Assembly: GCA_038093515.1 (NCBI GenBank)
Contig: JBBPSI010000013.1
Span: 1 to 64,000 of the forward strand
Source of the DNA: Butyriboletus loyo
Taxonomy: Eukaryota > Basidiomycota > Agaricomycetes > Boletales > Boletaceae
Direction: 5' to 3'
DNA: 64,000 nucleotides
Part shown: positions 34,008 to 47,020 of the stretch, piece after piece
Layout: every line of letters starts with the position of its first letter
How positions within the stretch are numbered: the stretch's first letter is position 1
The notes under the pieces: generated by a model
The model's database searches: none
What the model saw: only the letters and a program-made list of their open reading frames with translations
What the model was told of the DNA's origin: nothing
Program-made: the position numbers and the translations under genes

Positions 34008-35620
34008 ATGCCCCCCGTCTCTCTGCTCCCCATACACGCTCGTGTTCGCGCGTTGCTCAGGTCAACGTGCAACGGCACCTTCGCCATCGCTGGCAGGTCT
34101 GCTGAACGTGATGTTATCACAAAATTCATCGCGTCTGCGCGTGACCCCAGCTGTTCCGGCGAACCGTTCAAGTCGTCCCTCTTCATTTCCGGAACTCCTG
34201 GAACTGGGAAGACGGCACTCGTCAACTCCGTGTTGGCTGGGCTCGAGTATTGCCAAGATCTCAAAGTGATAACAGTCAATTGCATGGCCTTGAACAACGT
34301 GGAAGGTCTCTGGGATTGTCTCTGCGAAAACATCGACAAGTCCACGTTGGTCAAAAGGACCAAAGGTGCAAAGGCAAAGGGCAAGCGACTTCTGGACAGG
34401 CTACTAGCCTCACAGGAACGAAGATGGTACAACTTCCCTTGGTATCATCCCACGCGTACTAATGTCCCTGTCACAGTCTCATTGTCCTCGACGAGCTTGA
34501 TCATATTGCAAAATCTCCCCATGTCCTCTCCGCCATCTTTTCGTTTGCTCGCAAGCACTCCTCTTCTGTTCGCATTATCGGCATAGCAAATACGCATACC
34601 CTCTCTGTCTCCGCAAGTCTGTCCAATGACGAAGCAGCCAATGTCTTAACCCTCCATTTCGGCGCGTATACGGCTTCTCAGCTGCTCAAAGTATTACAAA
34701 CACGTCTATCACCGTTGTCCGACGTTGATAACTCTGAGCAACTCAACAAGTTCCTTCCTATCGGTCCCTTGACCTTACTTTCCAAAAAGGTTGCCTCCCA
34801 GACCGGTGACGTGAGGACGCTCTTCGAGGTCCTTCGAGGTGCAATCGACTTTGCTGTCTCATCTTCTATCCTTGCTGCCGAAAACCCTATGGAGACGCCT
34901 GTACCCCCCATCACGCCAAACCATATTTTGGCCGCGCTCAAGGCATACCTGCCTTCCACCCATTCTCGTCCTAATTGCTCACACGCTTCCGTCAAGTCCA
35001 GTAATAGTGAGACAGCTGTCAAGGTTCGAAATCTTGGCCTACAATCAAGACTGGTGCTCCTCGCAATCGTCCTTGCCTCGAAGAGGAGGGATGCTGCGCT
35101 TCCTTTATCGTCCATTTCGAATTCTCCTCTCAAGACCCCCACCAAACGCACAAACTCAGCCTCCAAGCTCCGCATTCTCGAGCTTTCTCAGCTCTATACT
35201 TATTATGTCACCGTCCTCGAACGCTCCGAAAATGGGATTTTCACGCCAGTTTCTCGCAGCGAGTTCTCCGACCTGGTTAATGTATTGGAGACATCTGGCA
35301 TTGTGTCATCATCCGTTCTTTGCTCGATGATTCCTTCTCCCTCAAAGTCCGGTCGCCGCGGTGTCGGTCGAACGTCGTCATTTGGATCACCAAGCAAAGG
35401 GGCCGTCTCTGGTCAAGAGATCAATCTGGTTGATTCTCTTCGTGTCGAAGAGGTGTTACGGGGCCTGGGCTTGGACGCGACATCAACCAATACCGACCCA
35501 CGAGAGGAAGAGGTGCGTGTAATATGGATTCGGGAGAGCAGGCGGACTACCAAAGACATGAGTCCGATTGCACCTTCCGTACGGGATCCAGATCTCCTGG
35601 ATGAGGCTTTCAAAAGCTGA
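34008..35620 (+). CDS. CDC6: DNA replication licensing factor Cdc6/Cdc18
   Basis: The AAA+ ATPase loads MCM with ORC and Cdt1. Two exons (34008-34426 and 34477-35620) give 520 residues. Walker A is SGTPGTGKTALVNS; Walker B, completed by splicing, is LIVLDELDHIAKSPHVL; sensor-1 region VRIIGIANTHTLS follows. The C-terminal winged-helix part includes LLAIVLASKRR and LSQLYTYYVTVLER. The single intron has a TACTAAT branch site. Compared with fission yeast Cdc18, the N-terminal regulatory tail before the AAA+ domain is very short (about 30 residues), so either the CDK-site tail is absent or a 5' exon is missed. The two MCB boxes close upstream argue that the start region is right. Confidence 0.92.
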
Positions 35621-35793
35621 TTTTTTTTTCATGTCTTGTGAGATTACGATCATCTTGTAGCTTTTTCTTGTTTATGCTCCTCGCTGCATCTCGTACGGAA
35701 TGTTTAGCTTATGCTTATAGATTTATACATGCACGAAAACTGGACTACTACCCATACCAATGTAATTGTGATTGCATCCTTGCAACGACGCCT

Positions 35794-38700
35794 TCAGCGA
35801 GTCTTCATTGATGACGTCCACCAATCGTTCTGACCCAAGCATGTCAAGAGATGCCGGAGTGAATCCACCCCACCCAACGGCACCCGCGACTCCCATTCTG
35901 GATGTGGGACTTGTTGTGCTACATCCCGACTTTTTTCGTGCTTTTCCAGCATGACTTCCAACGCCCGCATCTGATCGTCAGGTTAGTATGGAGCAATCTG
36001 GCGAACACCTTTTGACCGACCAATGCAGACACCTTCTTACGCAAAGAAGCGTAAAGTGCACCCAGGATAGGTGATGCTTGATACTCTACCATCCGGCCAT
36101 CCTTCAGATCACCCACTAGGACACAAAACTCGAGAACCACCTCCAGCGTCCCTCGTAAAAGATCGCCAGCAGCCCTTTGAGTCGACCTTAAGAGGCAAGC
36201 ACTGAGTATATCGTCCAGAACAGATGAGTGACACTCCGCAAGGGCAAAGACATCCCTGAAGCCGCTCGGTGCATCAGGTATCTCCCGGCAAGCCGTGATG
36301 CGCAATAGAAAGGCATCGAAATTGCCACCGATGGCAGTATCATATATATATGTGGAAAGTGTATTGAGAAACGAGTGTGCCGCAAACCGGAAATGGAGCA
36401 GCAATCTACGTGAAGCTGAGAGTGTCGGGAATAGAGGAAGCGCAGTAGTACGTGTCAAGCGGAACACTGAGCGGATCGCACACTCGACTATGCAAGGTCA
36501 GCCATTTCGCGTAGAGATACTGGTGAACTCACCTCGCGTCAACCGGAGCAAGAGTGCAAATATCCTTTGATACTTCGATAGGATTACCGTCGGAATCAAC
36601 GCTTGCAAGGGCTGTGGGACCTTGTAATCGAGATATAGGAAATCCAACGCTCTGTTGCAAGTAAATATGCGTAACGTCTCAGAATAAATCAGCCGCACTC
36701 GATAGCTGTAGATTTCCATATCAGCCATACTTTCAGATTGAATAGGTCACCGACGCACAGAGAGGATCAAGCCATCGTTCGTGGCCCCTGCCACTGAGCT
36801 CGCGTATAGCGAAACCCAAGCGAAATTCTGCTTCGCCCATTACACGATGCATGCCGTCTAAATCAGATGTTGTACTTTCCGCGCTTGGGGGATTTTTCAG
36901 CTGGGAATCGACTATGACGGTGCGGAGGAGGAAGCTGAGCTCAGAACCACCGGGGGGCCAGGAATCTCGGGTCACCAGGAGGGGTGCCAATCCTACAGGC
37001 CAGCGGCCTGTGTGAGATTGGTCAGGAAGTGTTGTACCTTTCGACATGTACCGCAGGAGATTATACAATTGTACACTGTGACTTGCCCTATCCTCTGCGT
37101 CGGAAAACAAGGCAGCAGAAAGACGCGACTTGAATGAATGGGATGTAAGCAGCATATGAGACCGAAGTAATTCGAGGTGGGCATCAACGCAAAGGAAGGA
37201 AGATCGATCAAGAAATACCGCCAAGAGTGCACGGGAGAGGGATGCAGCATGATCCTGGAGCGGCATAAATATGACTTCACATAGGAGGGATGGACTTGGT
37301 GTGATATTTGGTAACATGTTCGGGAAGTTGACCATGAATTCATCAAGGATAACTTGGGAGTCGCGTTCTGAGGATGAGAAGGTTCCTGGTTCCAAGTCGA
37401 AGACTCTGAACCCCGCGACCAGATCGTGATTGCCTGATGACTGTTCTGTTTGTGAATCATCTAGGTAGGATCGGGCTGATTTTGTTGCCGGAGCTATAGG
37501 ACTGTCTTCGTTGACCTTAACCCCGCCCCACAACTTCTTGATACTTTCTTCGGTCCATATCCATGAGATTTCTTTTGAAGGTAATTCAGTAGAAAAAACC
37601 GGGTGCTCTGGTCTAGCAGCCTCAAGTAGCTTCAATGATTTGTGAGCCACTGGGAGGATACTTGCCAAATTTGCCGGAATAAATTTCGGAAATGGACCAT
37701 CCGCATCGATGCTGCCCCCCTCACCGCGCCAAGAACTCTCTGCCTCATCACCTTCAAATTGAGATGTAAGATCGATGAGTTGAGTTCTCTCAGCGGTGAC
37801 TGTATACACCTGACGAGCTTCTCCATAGGCCAACAACCTGCAGAGGGCATGGATGTATGGCTTGGATGAGACTGTCAGGATATACGCCATGATAGCTGTG
37901 ATATCGCGAGCAGAATGGCGTTCTACATGCATTTCAAAGGTTTCGTAGACAAGGGACAACAGGTCGACTGGAGCGTTCGGAATTCTGTCAGGAGTGGTGT
38001 CCATGCTCTAATTTTGAAATGAGGACGGTGATGTCAATTGGACGGACCGGACAAGCTGTCACATACCATAGAACACATCGAGGCAAGAGAAATCATAACC
38101 TGCTCTAGCTCAGCGTAGTAAAGCCACACCGTAGCGAGACATTGGACACCCGAATATCCCATGGCTTGAGAAAGTGGTCCGCACGACAAACGGCTTCGGA
38201 TAAACATTAGGACCGATGAGAGACCATGTGCAAAGGCATGCACAGTGGTATTAGTACGTCCTTGCCTCAAATTTCAAACTTTGTATTTCTGAGTCATAGA
38301 AAGCGCGAATGACGTCCTTACCTCCCACGAAGCTCCTGGATCAGTTGTTCCAAGCGACGTACGAGAGTACCCAAGTCAAGAAAACGTTGCAAGATACTTC
38401 GAGGGCGTGTTACTACAAGATACGGGGAACCCAAGTGATCACGAACCTTCGCGACATCCCGTGGTACTTGGCGTCGACCAGCAACTCAGATGCGTCTGAC
38501 GCCACTGCTTGAATGAATGATTGCGAGTGTACGTCCCACACGTATAAGGGCGATGAGGTTCCTAGTACAACCAAGTGGAGGGAACTAAACAAATCGCCCC
38601 CCGCGACTCGAACGACGTTCGTAGACTTTGCGTGCATACTAGGCTGGGCCCTAAATTACTGTCATCGGCGCTGATTCTTCGATTGTCTTGCTCTTTGGAA

Positions 38701-39186
38701 TATATCACTAAGGACTAACCAATTCTGCAGGGAATCCAAGAAGCTGGGATGTTGTTCGGTCAGGAATGGAGAGTTTCGGTCGCCCAGAGGAAGACTCGGA
38801 TCCCATGAAATAGAACGATCCTATCATACAAACTGAATTACTCCACGAGGCATCACAAAAGGAACACCCACAACGGCTTGAGGGTGAGGGAGTGATGCTT
38901 CGTTCCAAATTGAAATGAGCACAGGCTTGGAGACCTGTGCTGGTACATCTGAAGATACTTTTGCACGAGACGGTGCGGGAGATGATGGTAAGGCAGGTGA
39001 GTCGTGCAGCGATGTTCCAGATTGAGCAGGTAATCTTGCGGGTAATTGTATGGTCTGGACGATTGGATCTTGGGGCTTGTCGTCCAAGCGGGGTATGGAG
39101 AAATATGATGACTCGGAGATGGGTTCTAAGACGGGAAGCATAAACTTTTCGTGTTCCTGAAGCCATCCGACCGTCTCATGCGCCAT
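35794..39186 (-). CDS. Gamma-tubulin complex component (GCP5/GCP6 class, Spc97/Spc98 family)
   Basis: A long, multi-intron gene. N-terminal MAHETVGWLQEHEKFMLPVL, then SSPLYVWDVHSQSFIQAV, LQRFLDLGTLVRRLEQLIQE and HAFAHGLSSVLMFIRSRLS. The large central exon begins DTTPDRIPNAPVDLLSLVYE and contains FMPLQDHAASLSRALLAVFL and HLELLRSHMLLTSHSFKSRL. The C-terminal Spc97/Spc98 domain holds LDFLYLDYKVPQPLQALIP, SKYQRIFALLLRLTRGEF, LLHFRFAAHSFLNTLSTYIY and CREIPDAPSGFRDVFALAE. After a final intron with a CTAAC branch site the protein ends NDWWTSSMKTR. It should help nucleate microtubules at spindle pole bodies or cytoplasmic sites. Assignment to the large-insert GCP5/6 class rests on the sequence between the conserved blocks and is tentative. 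It converges with CDC6. Confidence 0.82.
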
Positions 39187-39829
39187 GGTGTGCGTCGCGA
39201 AAGAGACCAATATTGAGGTTGCAATTTGTTTACCAACAATTTTTTGAAACTACATATCAACACACAGGCGATCGAGTACAGCACGACAAGCACGACAGCC
39301 TGATACTTATAGTCCGTTCGCAAACGTTCAAACGTTCGAAACCTCCATCCCTGCGTGTCAATGGATGTACAGATGCCGATAGATTCCAATACTTCAACCA
39401 TTCTAGAAACAATAGCGAGGGCTCCTTCCCCGCAGCGATGGTTTACCTGGACACTGCACGATTAACGGCGACGAGCACATTCATTCTGATTCCTTAATGC
39501 ATGAGACTCGATCGTGTGGTGGAACATCTTCCGGGTTCCCTCAGCTCTCAGCTCTACCTCCGTGCTCTCCGACAGCGGTATCTGTTCAATGTTTGAGTGG
39601 GTCAACCACGTCGCAACTAGTCAGAGGTTAGGTGGACATCTCTACAAAATGAAGGATTCTGTGACAAATATAATGTACCAAGCAGGACGTTCCCCTGGGT
39701 TCTTCGACAGCTTGACTTCCGGACCCACCACTAACCAGAGTCTCGATTTCCGCCTTCCTTCTAGTGTGCAAAATACGCATGAGTTCTTTCCTATAAAAGA
39801 TAATTTAAGAGAATGCCACGTAAATCATC
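39187..39829. promoter_or_regulatory. Promoter region of gamma-tubulin component gene; SPO11 3' end
   Basis: No gene is supported. Open frames on the plus strand lack domains. Confidence 0.35.
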
Positions 39830-41575
39830 TCAGATCTCGTGCCTCCATTCCACAGGCAAACCACTTCCATGATGTTGCAGCATTGTCAGGGCCTGCGGTA
39901 TACAAGTTAGCTCAGCAATAACAACGACAGTCAAGTACTACACGACTTACTTTTTTTTCGTCATGTTTCGTGATAGGAATCAGTGTATCCAGGTGAATAT
40001 TTAGGCTGCGAAAATGTTTGAGAAACGATATCATGGGCCAGCTTGCCCTGTACCCTGCGAGTTCTGAGGCTCTGACCCCAAGCCATTGAATGCGATGCGC
40101 AGCGAGTTTTTCATTCTCGTGTCGCAAGTTTTGACTCCCATATTTGTAAACTGAAAGTATGTCCAGACCATAGGCATCTCCGTCAACCAGTCCCATTATT
40201 GGTATGCTGGGAAACCTTAAATGAGGGTACAAAAAGATCCTGGCTGCTTACTTGTCCGGCAAGTTGTCTGATAACGTCTTCACCAGCTGTCGAGTGGCAA
40301 TGTCTGGATATCCTTTACCCTGCAAGGCAAAGTGAGCAGAGTCCCACAAAGATAAGTATACTTTACCGTGACGGTCAGCCCACACCCAGGTAAACCCAGG
40401 TACTTGGTGAACTGCAATCGGCACAAAGTCTGAAAGACCGCCTGGATGCCGAGAAAAAATCGCGTCAACAGCTGTCGAGCTAGATGAGGGGCAGCGAGTC
40501 ACCTCCTTTTCGATCACAAGAACCCAAGCAACATCGGACTTGACTTCAAACCGTTCAATATCTTCTCCAGCTGGGATCAACGTGCCCTAATCACAGCATC
40601 GGATATGATCAAATCCGCGGGAGAGAGGCCATGCACACCTCGGAATCATTTACACTCAAAGCTTGGCCATCCAATAGGTGTATAATTAGACCACTACCGC
40701 AGACGAGACCCTTTGAGGTGGCGCGCTACACGCATGGTCAACCACAAGAGGCAGTCGCTGGCAGAACAATTACTATGTTTAAATCTGCTCTATCGAGCTG
40801 CAAGGTTGCCGCAAGGTCGTCCACGAGCTAACCAAGTCAGATGTCAACGGATTTAATTGCTTATGCTTACCTTGTCCACTGTCTTTTGTGAATTGAACAG
40901 CGTGACATCTTTGTAGAATAGATCACTGTGACCTGGAAGTTCGTTACCTGAATTCAGGATGGAAGATTGCTTGCTACCGTTTGGTTAGCGAGAGGTCCTG
41001 GCTAAGGGCCTCGTGTGCAAAATTCATCACTCGTAAAAGTTGGGCTGGCGAGCGGCTAGTATATCAGAAGCTTAGCATGAACAGAATCCACCTTTGCATA
41101 CCAATCGGCTTTGAACTCGGGCTCTTATTTTGAGTGGGGAAACGGAGAATTCGAGAAGCGCATCTACACGATACGGGTTTACTAGTGCGGTTGGAAAGAA
41201 GACGAATTCTAGTATTCACCCTCCAGGTTTGTCTTTTCGTCTGTCTGCGATTTGAATCTCGACTTTGCCATCGCTTTGTCGATGCGATTGGGTCGGAACG
41301 ACAGATGCTAGGTCCCGTCGGGACTTTTTGAGTGACGCCACGATTTGCTCCAGAATGTTGAGCGTAAGATGTTCAATCTGTGTTATTGTTTCGCTGGCAC
41401 GACTAGTGCGTATGCGCTCAAAGGAATAAAATGAGACGTACACCGCGGCGTGCTGTCCCTCGAGCTCGTCCCGATCGCTCTCATCCTTGGTCAAGTCTCG
41501 ACGGTCATTCAGCGATAATTCTGGATCTGGGGCGCTCTGCTGGCTCCCTGTGTTCTCTTCCGACTCTATGATCAT
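39830..41575 (-). CDS. SPO11: Meiotic double-strand-break transesterase Spo11/Rec12
   Basis: This topoisomerase VI A-like protein makes meiotic DNA breaks. The start MIIESEENTGSQQSAPD leads to a coiled N-terminus, then the catalytic region LFYKDVTLFNSQKTVDK with the active Tyr in FYKD, followed after an intron by LVDDLAATLQLDRADLNI (5Y-CAP winged helix). The Toprim domain has FEVKSDVAWVLVIEKE, with its metal-binding Glu, AVFQTLCRLQFTKYLG, GKGYPDIATRQLVKTLSDNL and GLVDGDAYGLDILSVYKYGS, with the DxD metal motif. Downstream come HENEKLAAHRIQWLGVRASE, DTLIPITKHDEKK and, after a last intron, ALTMLQHHGSGLPVEWRHEI. About ten short introns. The gene lies in the same orientation upstream of the gamma-tubulin component. 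Confidence 0.93.
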
Positions 41576-41800
41576 GTTGTCAGTAGGAAAAGGCTCAGTA
41601 TACTGGCTTTGGAACGACGGGATGTTTGAGCCCGCGAGGGGATGATGGCGAAGTGTTTACCAACGAAGCAGGGCCTAAGCCTAAGATTCGAATAAAGTGC
41701 TGGTGACACAGATGAAAATACGAGTCGTTTACAATGTCATACCCACGGAAATACATGAACCTCATCCGAGCGACGAGTCATACGACATGATGGTCAACGT

Positions 41801-42910
41801 TCAACCCCACTTTGGTACATCTACGCCAAACCAGATGGGAAGTCTCCGCCAAAAATCCTCCTTTGCTGCAAGGACTGCGGAAGAGAATTCCGCACGGCAT
41901 ATTTCGCATGTCCGCATGGTAGAAGGGCTGTCCTCAGGAACGCTTTCCCTCGTCTGCATCGCCTCGGCGTTGGACATCGCGTACAATGGATCCGAAGTGC
42001 GGTGGCTGATGATTCCGTTGATATCTCGAAGGAGCTCAAACGTGACGGCCTCGAAGGCGATTTGACAAGCACGCTTCGCTAAAGGGTTTGGGTCGTTACG
42101 ACGAAGACACCAGGCGGAGGGGGCTCTTCCTTCCAGTTCGTTCACGATGAAGGTGGAAAAGTAGCGTGCAGCATGTTCACGTCCACGGAGAACGCAAAGG
42201 AGATCGGTTTCGTCCAGACGGATGTAGTCGCCAAGCTCAGCATTGAAAACACCTGTGGCAGCTTCGCTAGGCGCAGAACGGGTAAGATCGTACATGGCGG
42301 AGGGCAAGAGGAACGGAGCATTGATGTCCCTGGCCAAATTGATGACCTCTCTGCGGTTGAGAATGGTAGTGAGTCATCGGTTGTGGTGACAAGGGATTAC
42401 CGACACGGGATGGGGTAAACTGGGGCGCGGAGAATATATGCCGTCAAAGGTCGTTACGCTGCATTCACGGGACTCCCACTGGGGCAGTTTTGTTGGCCAA
42501 GAAGTCGAGAGGACGCGCAGAATGTCGCTGCGGATACGGTGGACCTTGTAGGTAGCGAGGACGCGGAGGAGACTGGAGACGATGGCGAAGCCCGGGCCAT
42601 CGTACGTCAGAAAGGAGCTAGGGGATGTCAAAGTGCACGCAGGAGAAGCATGTAAAGATGTTACAGACATGCCGTCATATAATGCTTGCAAGAAGTATGC
42701 GATACTGCGCGAGGACTCGGGTAGGGAGAGTACGGGACGACCTTCGATTGACGAGGTGGGGTCGATGGCTTTGATGAGATCGTGGAGGACCTGGGAATGA
42801 CGGACGAGAAGGCCCTGGTGTACGAGAAAATACTCGGATCCGGCGAGGACGACGATGTTGCCATCGACGAAGGAGAGATCGCCATGTCGGACGAGCTCGT
42901 CGTTGGGCAT
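41801..42910 (-). CDS. BTB/POZ-domain protein of the Agaricomycete-expanded family
   Basis: The start MPNDELVRHGDLSFVDGNIV opens a BTB domain: VVLAGSEYFLVHQGLLVRHS, QVLHDLIKA, VLSLPESSRSIAYFLQALYD. The C-terminal part includes RVLATYKVHRIRSDILRVLS and a helical region with a small Cys pair (CEICRAEFSS). At least one intron lies between about 42350 and 42420. Large BTB families are typical of mushroom-forming fungi; most lack assigned function, and a Cullin-3 adaptor role is only a possibility. The start is 92 bp from the divergent start of the caprin-like gene. Confidence 0.75.
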
Positions 42911-43002
42911 GATGATGAACAGCAGTCGTGGGAATTTGACCTTGACCCTCCTCAAATTGCTTTCGCCACATCCCAAACCTTTTACTTCCACTTTCCACTG
43001 CC

Positions 43003-44969
43003 ATGGCTGATGTCGACTCTGCTCCTCGTTTCGTCCCAGGTGCCCCTGCTCCCGTCGCTGCATCAAAATTACAAAAGAAAAAGCGCAAGACCGGCACCAA
43101 GAGCAAAACACCAGGTTCTCCTGAGGAAGGCTCGATTACCATTCCTGATGCTCCCTCTATTGCTCTCGTCGACAGGGCTCCCAACGAGACAGATGTCAAG
43201 GAAGACAACGTTGCCCTTGAGCTCGTTGCAGCTTCCGAAGCGCCCACACATGATGAACTCAGCTCCAAACACAGCCCCGTCGTTGAACTCCTGCAGAAGC
43301 GTATGCGCGCTCTGAACAAGAAAATCGTATGCTTCTCTCGTCCTCTTACCCTCATCAAAAGCTTGCGCTGTTAACTCGGCCGACCCTACAACAGTCCCGC
43401 ATCGCAAGCTATGCAGCAACCGACTATGAAAAACTCAACGATGACCAAAAACGGTCACTCAAAACCCTCTCCTCTCTTGAAGCTGTCTACAAAGAGCTGG
43501 AAGAAGTCAAGAAATCAATAGAGGTATGTGTATGATCATCTTGGATGACCACCCACCACCACGCACGCAACACACTTTCAGGCCCACGAAGCTGAGGTAT
43601 CTCGCGATCAAGCATTAAGGCGTGCAGAAACAGAACGCATAGAATCTCTCAAAATTCAAGAGGCCATTTCTTCTGCGCAGGCAAGGCTTCATGATACCTT
43701 GGTCTCGTATATCCCATCATCTCACATTCTCTTATAGGCATCCTATATTTCAAGGATCTCCTCCATACTGACACTCCTTCGTTTGCGTTCCGTGCTTGCC
43801 ACCGGGGATGTTCCGCCTGTAGTGCTCGACTTTGATGAAAGCGAAGGCTCAGCTATTTTCACTGCATGCGATGCCCTTCTGGGTGAAGAAAATGATACCA
43901 AGAATGCTGTTCTTTCTGGTTTATTGTCTGGAAAGGGCGACCTCAACGGCGTATCGTGTAAGTTGTCTGAATTCTCAGGTCGCGAGACTAGTTAATCCTT
44001 GCATCAGTTACCCAATTGTTAAGTGTCGTACAGTCTTTCCTCAATCCACCGCGCGAGCCTACTCCTCTGCCAACGGAACCAACGGAACCAGAGCCTGTTG
44101 AAACTGAGACTGCCTCCGTGGATGAGCCAGTAACAGGTGTTCCTGGTTCTTTGAGTGTCTCTAGTAGCTTCCATTTCATGCAGGCAAGCGAGCTGGAGAC
44201 ATCAGCATTCGAAAACAACGCTGAATGCGTAGAAAAGCCTGACGTAGAACCCAATGGTACTTCCGAAGAACAGCCCCAAGTTGTTGAAAATGTCTCCATC
44301 GAACCTGTAGAAGTCGGCATTTATATTATTTTGCTTGACACGTGATTTACTGGCTATACACAGACGATCTCAGCTCAAGCGATTGACTGGGCGGAGGCAG
44401 ATGAAGAGGGTGGGCTTCCTTCTATCGCGAACCTTCAAGCAAGTTTTGCACCGTCTGGATCGGCGACACCTGTCGTGCAGACAATTGAAGTGAATCTACC
44501 TTCGTCAACGCCAGGCTTGAACGGAGATGTCTCCTCCCCTGCACCACAGACCGAAGACGAGGGGTTCACGCCAACACACCGCGGAGGTCGCGGACGCGGT
44601 AGAGGCCAGCGCGGTGAACGCGGTAACATGCGTGGAGGCCCCCGTGGTGACCGAACAGGTTTCCATCGAGGCGGCGAGCGGGGTGGCTTCCGTGGCGGCA
44701 ATCGAGGTGGTGACCGTGGTAAATACCTTGATAATTTTTCTGACCATCATGCAATAACTGTCTCAGGAGCTTATCGCGGCAATCGCACGGATGGTGACTG
44801 GCGTAATGGCGATGGCGAAAATCGCGGCAGGGGTCGTGGCCGTGGCCGAGGGCGAGGAGGTGGAGAACGGGGAGGTACGTGACGCGCACCCAGATACATA
44901 TATGACTACAGAGATGATACACCAGGCTCGGGTCAACAAGAGCCTCGTGGCGCGCCTCCTCCTTCGTAG
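43003..44969 (+). CDS. Caprin-like RGG-box RNA-binding protein
   Basis: The start MADVDSAPRFVPGAPAPVAA is preceded by a CCACTTTCCACTGCC leader. A helical homology region follows: VVELLQKRMRALNKKI, SRIASYAATDYEKLNDDQKR, SLKTLSSLEAVYKELEEVKK. Its spacing of basic helix, LNDDQ motif and second helix resembles caprin homology region 1. An acidic Pro/Glu-rich middle part follows, then a WAEADEEGGLPSI motif, then an RGG/RG-rich C-terminus (HRGGRGRGRGQRGERGNMRG, RGGERGGFRGGNRGGDRG). The last intron joins GGERG to GSGQQEPRGAPPPS. About seven introns. RGG boxes bind RNA and are methylated by PRMT1-type enzymes; caprins act in translation control and stress granules. The caprin assignment is by pattern and is moderate. 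Confidence 0.7.
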
Positions 44970-47020
44970 GTTCGGTTGTTATGTTGCCAGAGTTAGAGGC
45001 GGTGGGCTGAAAAAATGTAATGATGTTGATTGCATGTGACAGGGAGATAACGCGGATGGAGCAATCATTGAGGCGTTATGTATAGCTTGCTCCCATGTCC
45101 CTTTGAAAACATTTGTGAGAGCGTCTATGCTATAAGTATATTTGAACAGGGAAGGCACGGGCCCCCCACCAGGGCAGCTGTCAATCATTTCGACATCCTT
45201 CCGGACTACATGGTGTCTTCTCACTACTGTAATTGACGACAAGTTATGACGACGATAACTACGCTGTCGAGTAAGCCCAAAGTTGTGTCGGTTGGCCTTG
45301 GTAATGATACTCTCGGATAGCTATTATCTGGGTACCTCAGGTCCAGAAGAACAGCCTTGCGGCAGACGGACGGCGACATTCAGTTCGCTCGACTCTCGAA
45401 TTGTGACGGAGGGACCGACTTCCTCCAGCCAGCTCCCGAATGTGGTACGTACATGAGACCAAATGTTCCGTGAATAATATTTTTAGGGACAAGCGCCACG
45501 ACGGAGACCTCTTCCGGATGCACCAGGAGGGGAGCTATCACAACAAGGGTGTCTCGGTACTTCACCACGCGAGCGAGCTTCCCCCCGACTACGACACAGC
45601 AGTGCGCGTAGTATGCATATATATTTATCTTGTTCAAGTATTTCTAGATCAGTCTCGCCACTCATTACTCAGGTCGACCGTTACACCCTCTATCGCTCAG
45701 GAACGTACGCGATGTTTCAAGTCCGAATGCCAATAGTAATACCCTAGCGCATCGCCTGATGGTCTTTTCAGTCCAACTTTTGATCGATGTGAAGCAATTT
45801 CGTGCGAGCCTGTAGCGATGCCGCCAGCCAATAAACTGGACACCGTAGTCGACAACGGTCATGCCCACCTGCAACTCTTTTGCAGCAAGCTCGAGGCAGG
45901 CACACACAGAGGGACAGTACCCGAGTGCCGATTCAAGCCAACCATCAATAGGTTTTCAAGGAACGTATTACTATAGTAGCGGCAGGACTATGAGTAGCTA
46001 CGATTCATACAGGCATCTATACAGACCACAGCTACTCGTGATCGTTCCTCCAGTTCTCTTCTGTTCAACAATCTAGACCGCCCAGGTCCCCCCGGAATCT
46101 TCTCGTTGCGGTCCCATAGCAACCTCTACCAGAGATACATTTGGTGTAGAATACCCCACTTGTTTTGTAAGACCATCGTCCGATCCGTTGGTCGGGGAAT
46201 GCGGTCTCGCCATTGTCAACAACGTCACGATACGATCATGTCGCGATTGATGGTGGTATAATACTCCACCTTGCCTGCGTAAGCGGCGCGATGGTGGGCA
46301 GTGAGGTAATACACGGGTCACTGCCATTGGCGCGTTCCCGTCGGCACGGACTGTAACGGACCAACAGTGCATACTAGTTAAACACTAACCTGCCATGGTT
46401 ATTCGTCTGATAACGGGTCTTGTCTTCTCCACGGATCCTGATCTGGTAATCCGATGCGAGTGTGGTCCGTTCGGTGGACCTAATTAACCTACTAGGAACC
46501 CGAGGCTCGTTGCAGGTAGAACTCGGATAGTAAAGTGGAGACGAGGTTTTCGGGGGTTCAGAAAAAATGTAGCAGATTACTCTAATGCCAGTGAGTGACA
46601 ACGTTGAAAGAGTCCCGCTCTCACTCCACAACCAAGTCAAGTCCTAGATTGTTGAACAGAGGAGAACTGGAGAAACGTCACGGGTAAGCTACGGGCCGCT
46701 TCATGAAGTCCTAGTCCAGCCGATAAAGTTGTTGACATGTTGACTTGGACCGGCACTCTCTCGTGGTACCGTCACGTCGAGACACGGGCTCCGTACTTTG
46801 TCACCCAACGAGACTTTTGAGGTCCCCCCGGACAATGTGCACGGATGACTCGAATTCATTTTTTCAAACTACCACTTTCGATTTGGGTGCCTCTCGAACG
46901 AACGATGGACTGCGGTGCATTCTTGGCAAGTGGCTGCGCAGCGCAGTCGTAACATTTAAATACTCCCTCAGCGATCGATCAATCGATCCCCACTTCAACT
47001 ATCCATCTTCTAACCAAGCC
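44970..47020. other. Gene-poor region with decayed sequence
   Basis: No intact gene is supported over about 2 kb. A minus-strand open stretch at 45665-45907 reads ELAAKELQVGMTVVDYG and is weakly like a DUF336/GlcG domain, too degenerate to call. An inverted repeat pairs 46029-46076 with 46644-46692. A TATA-like CATTTAAATAC near 46949 probably belongs to the inhibitor gene at 47021. Confidence 0.5.
46029..46692. repeat. Inverted repeat, arms of about 48 bp
   Basis: The left arm (46029-46076) contains CTCCAGTTCTCTTCTGTTC then AACAATCTAG; the right arm (46644-46692) is its reverse complement with few mismatches (CTAGATTGTTGAACAGAGG). About 570 bp lie between. No transposase or TSD was found. 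Confidence 0.65.
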
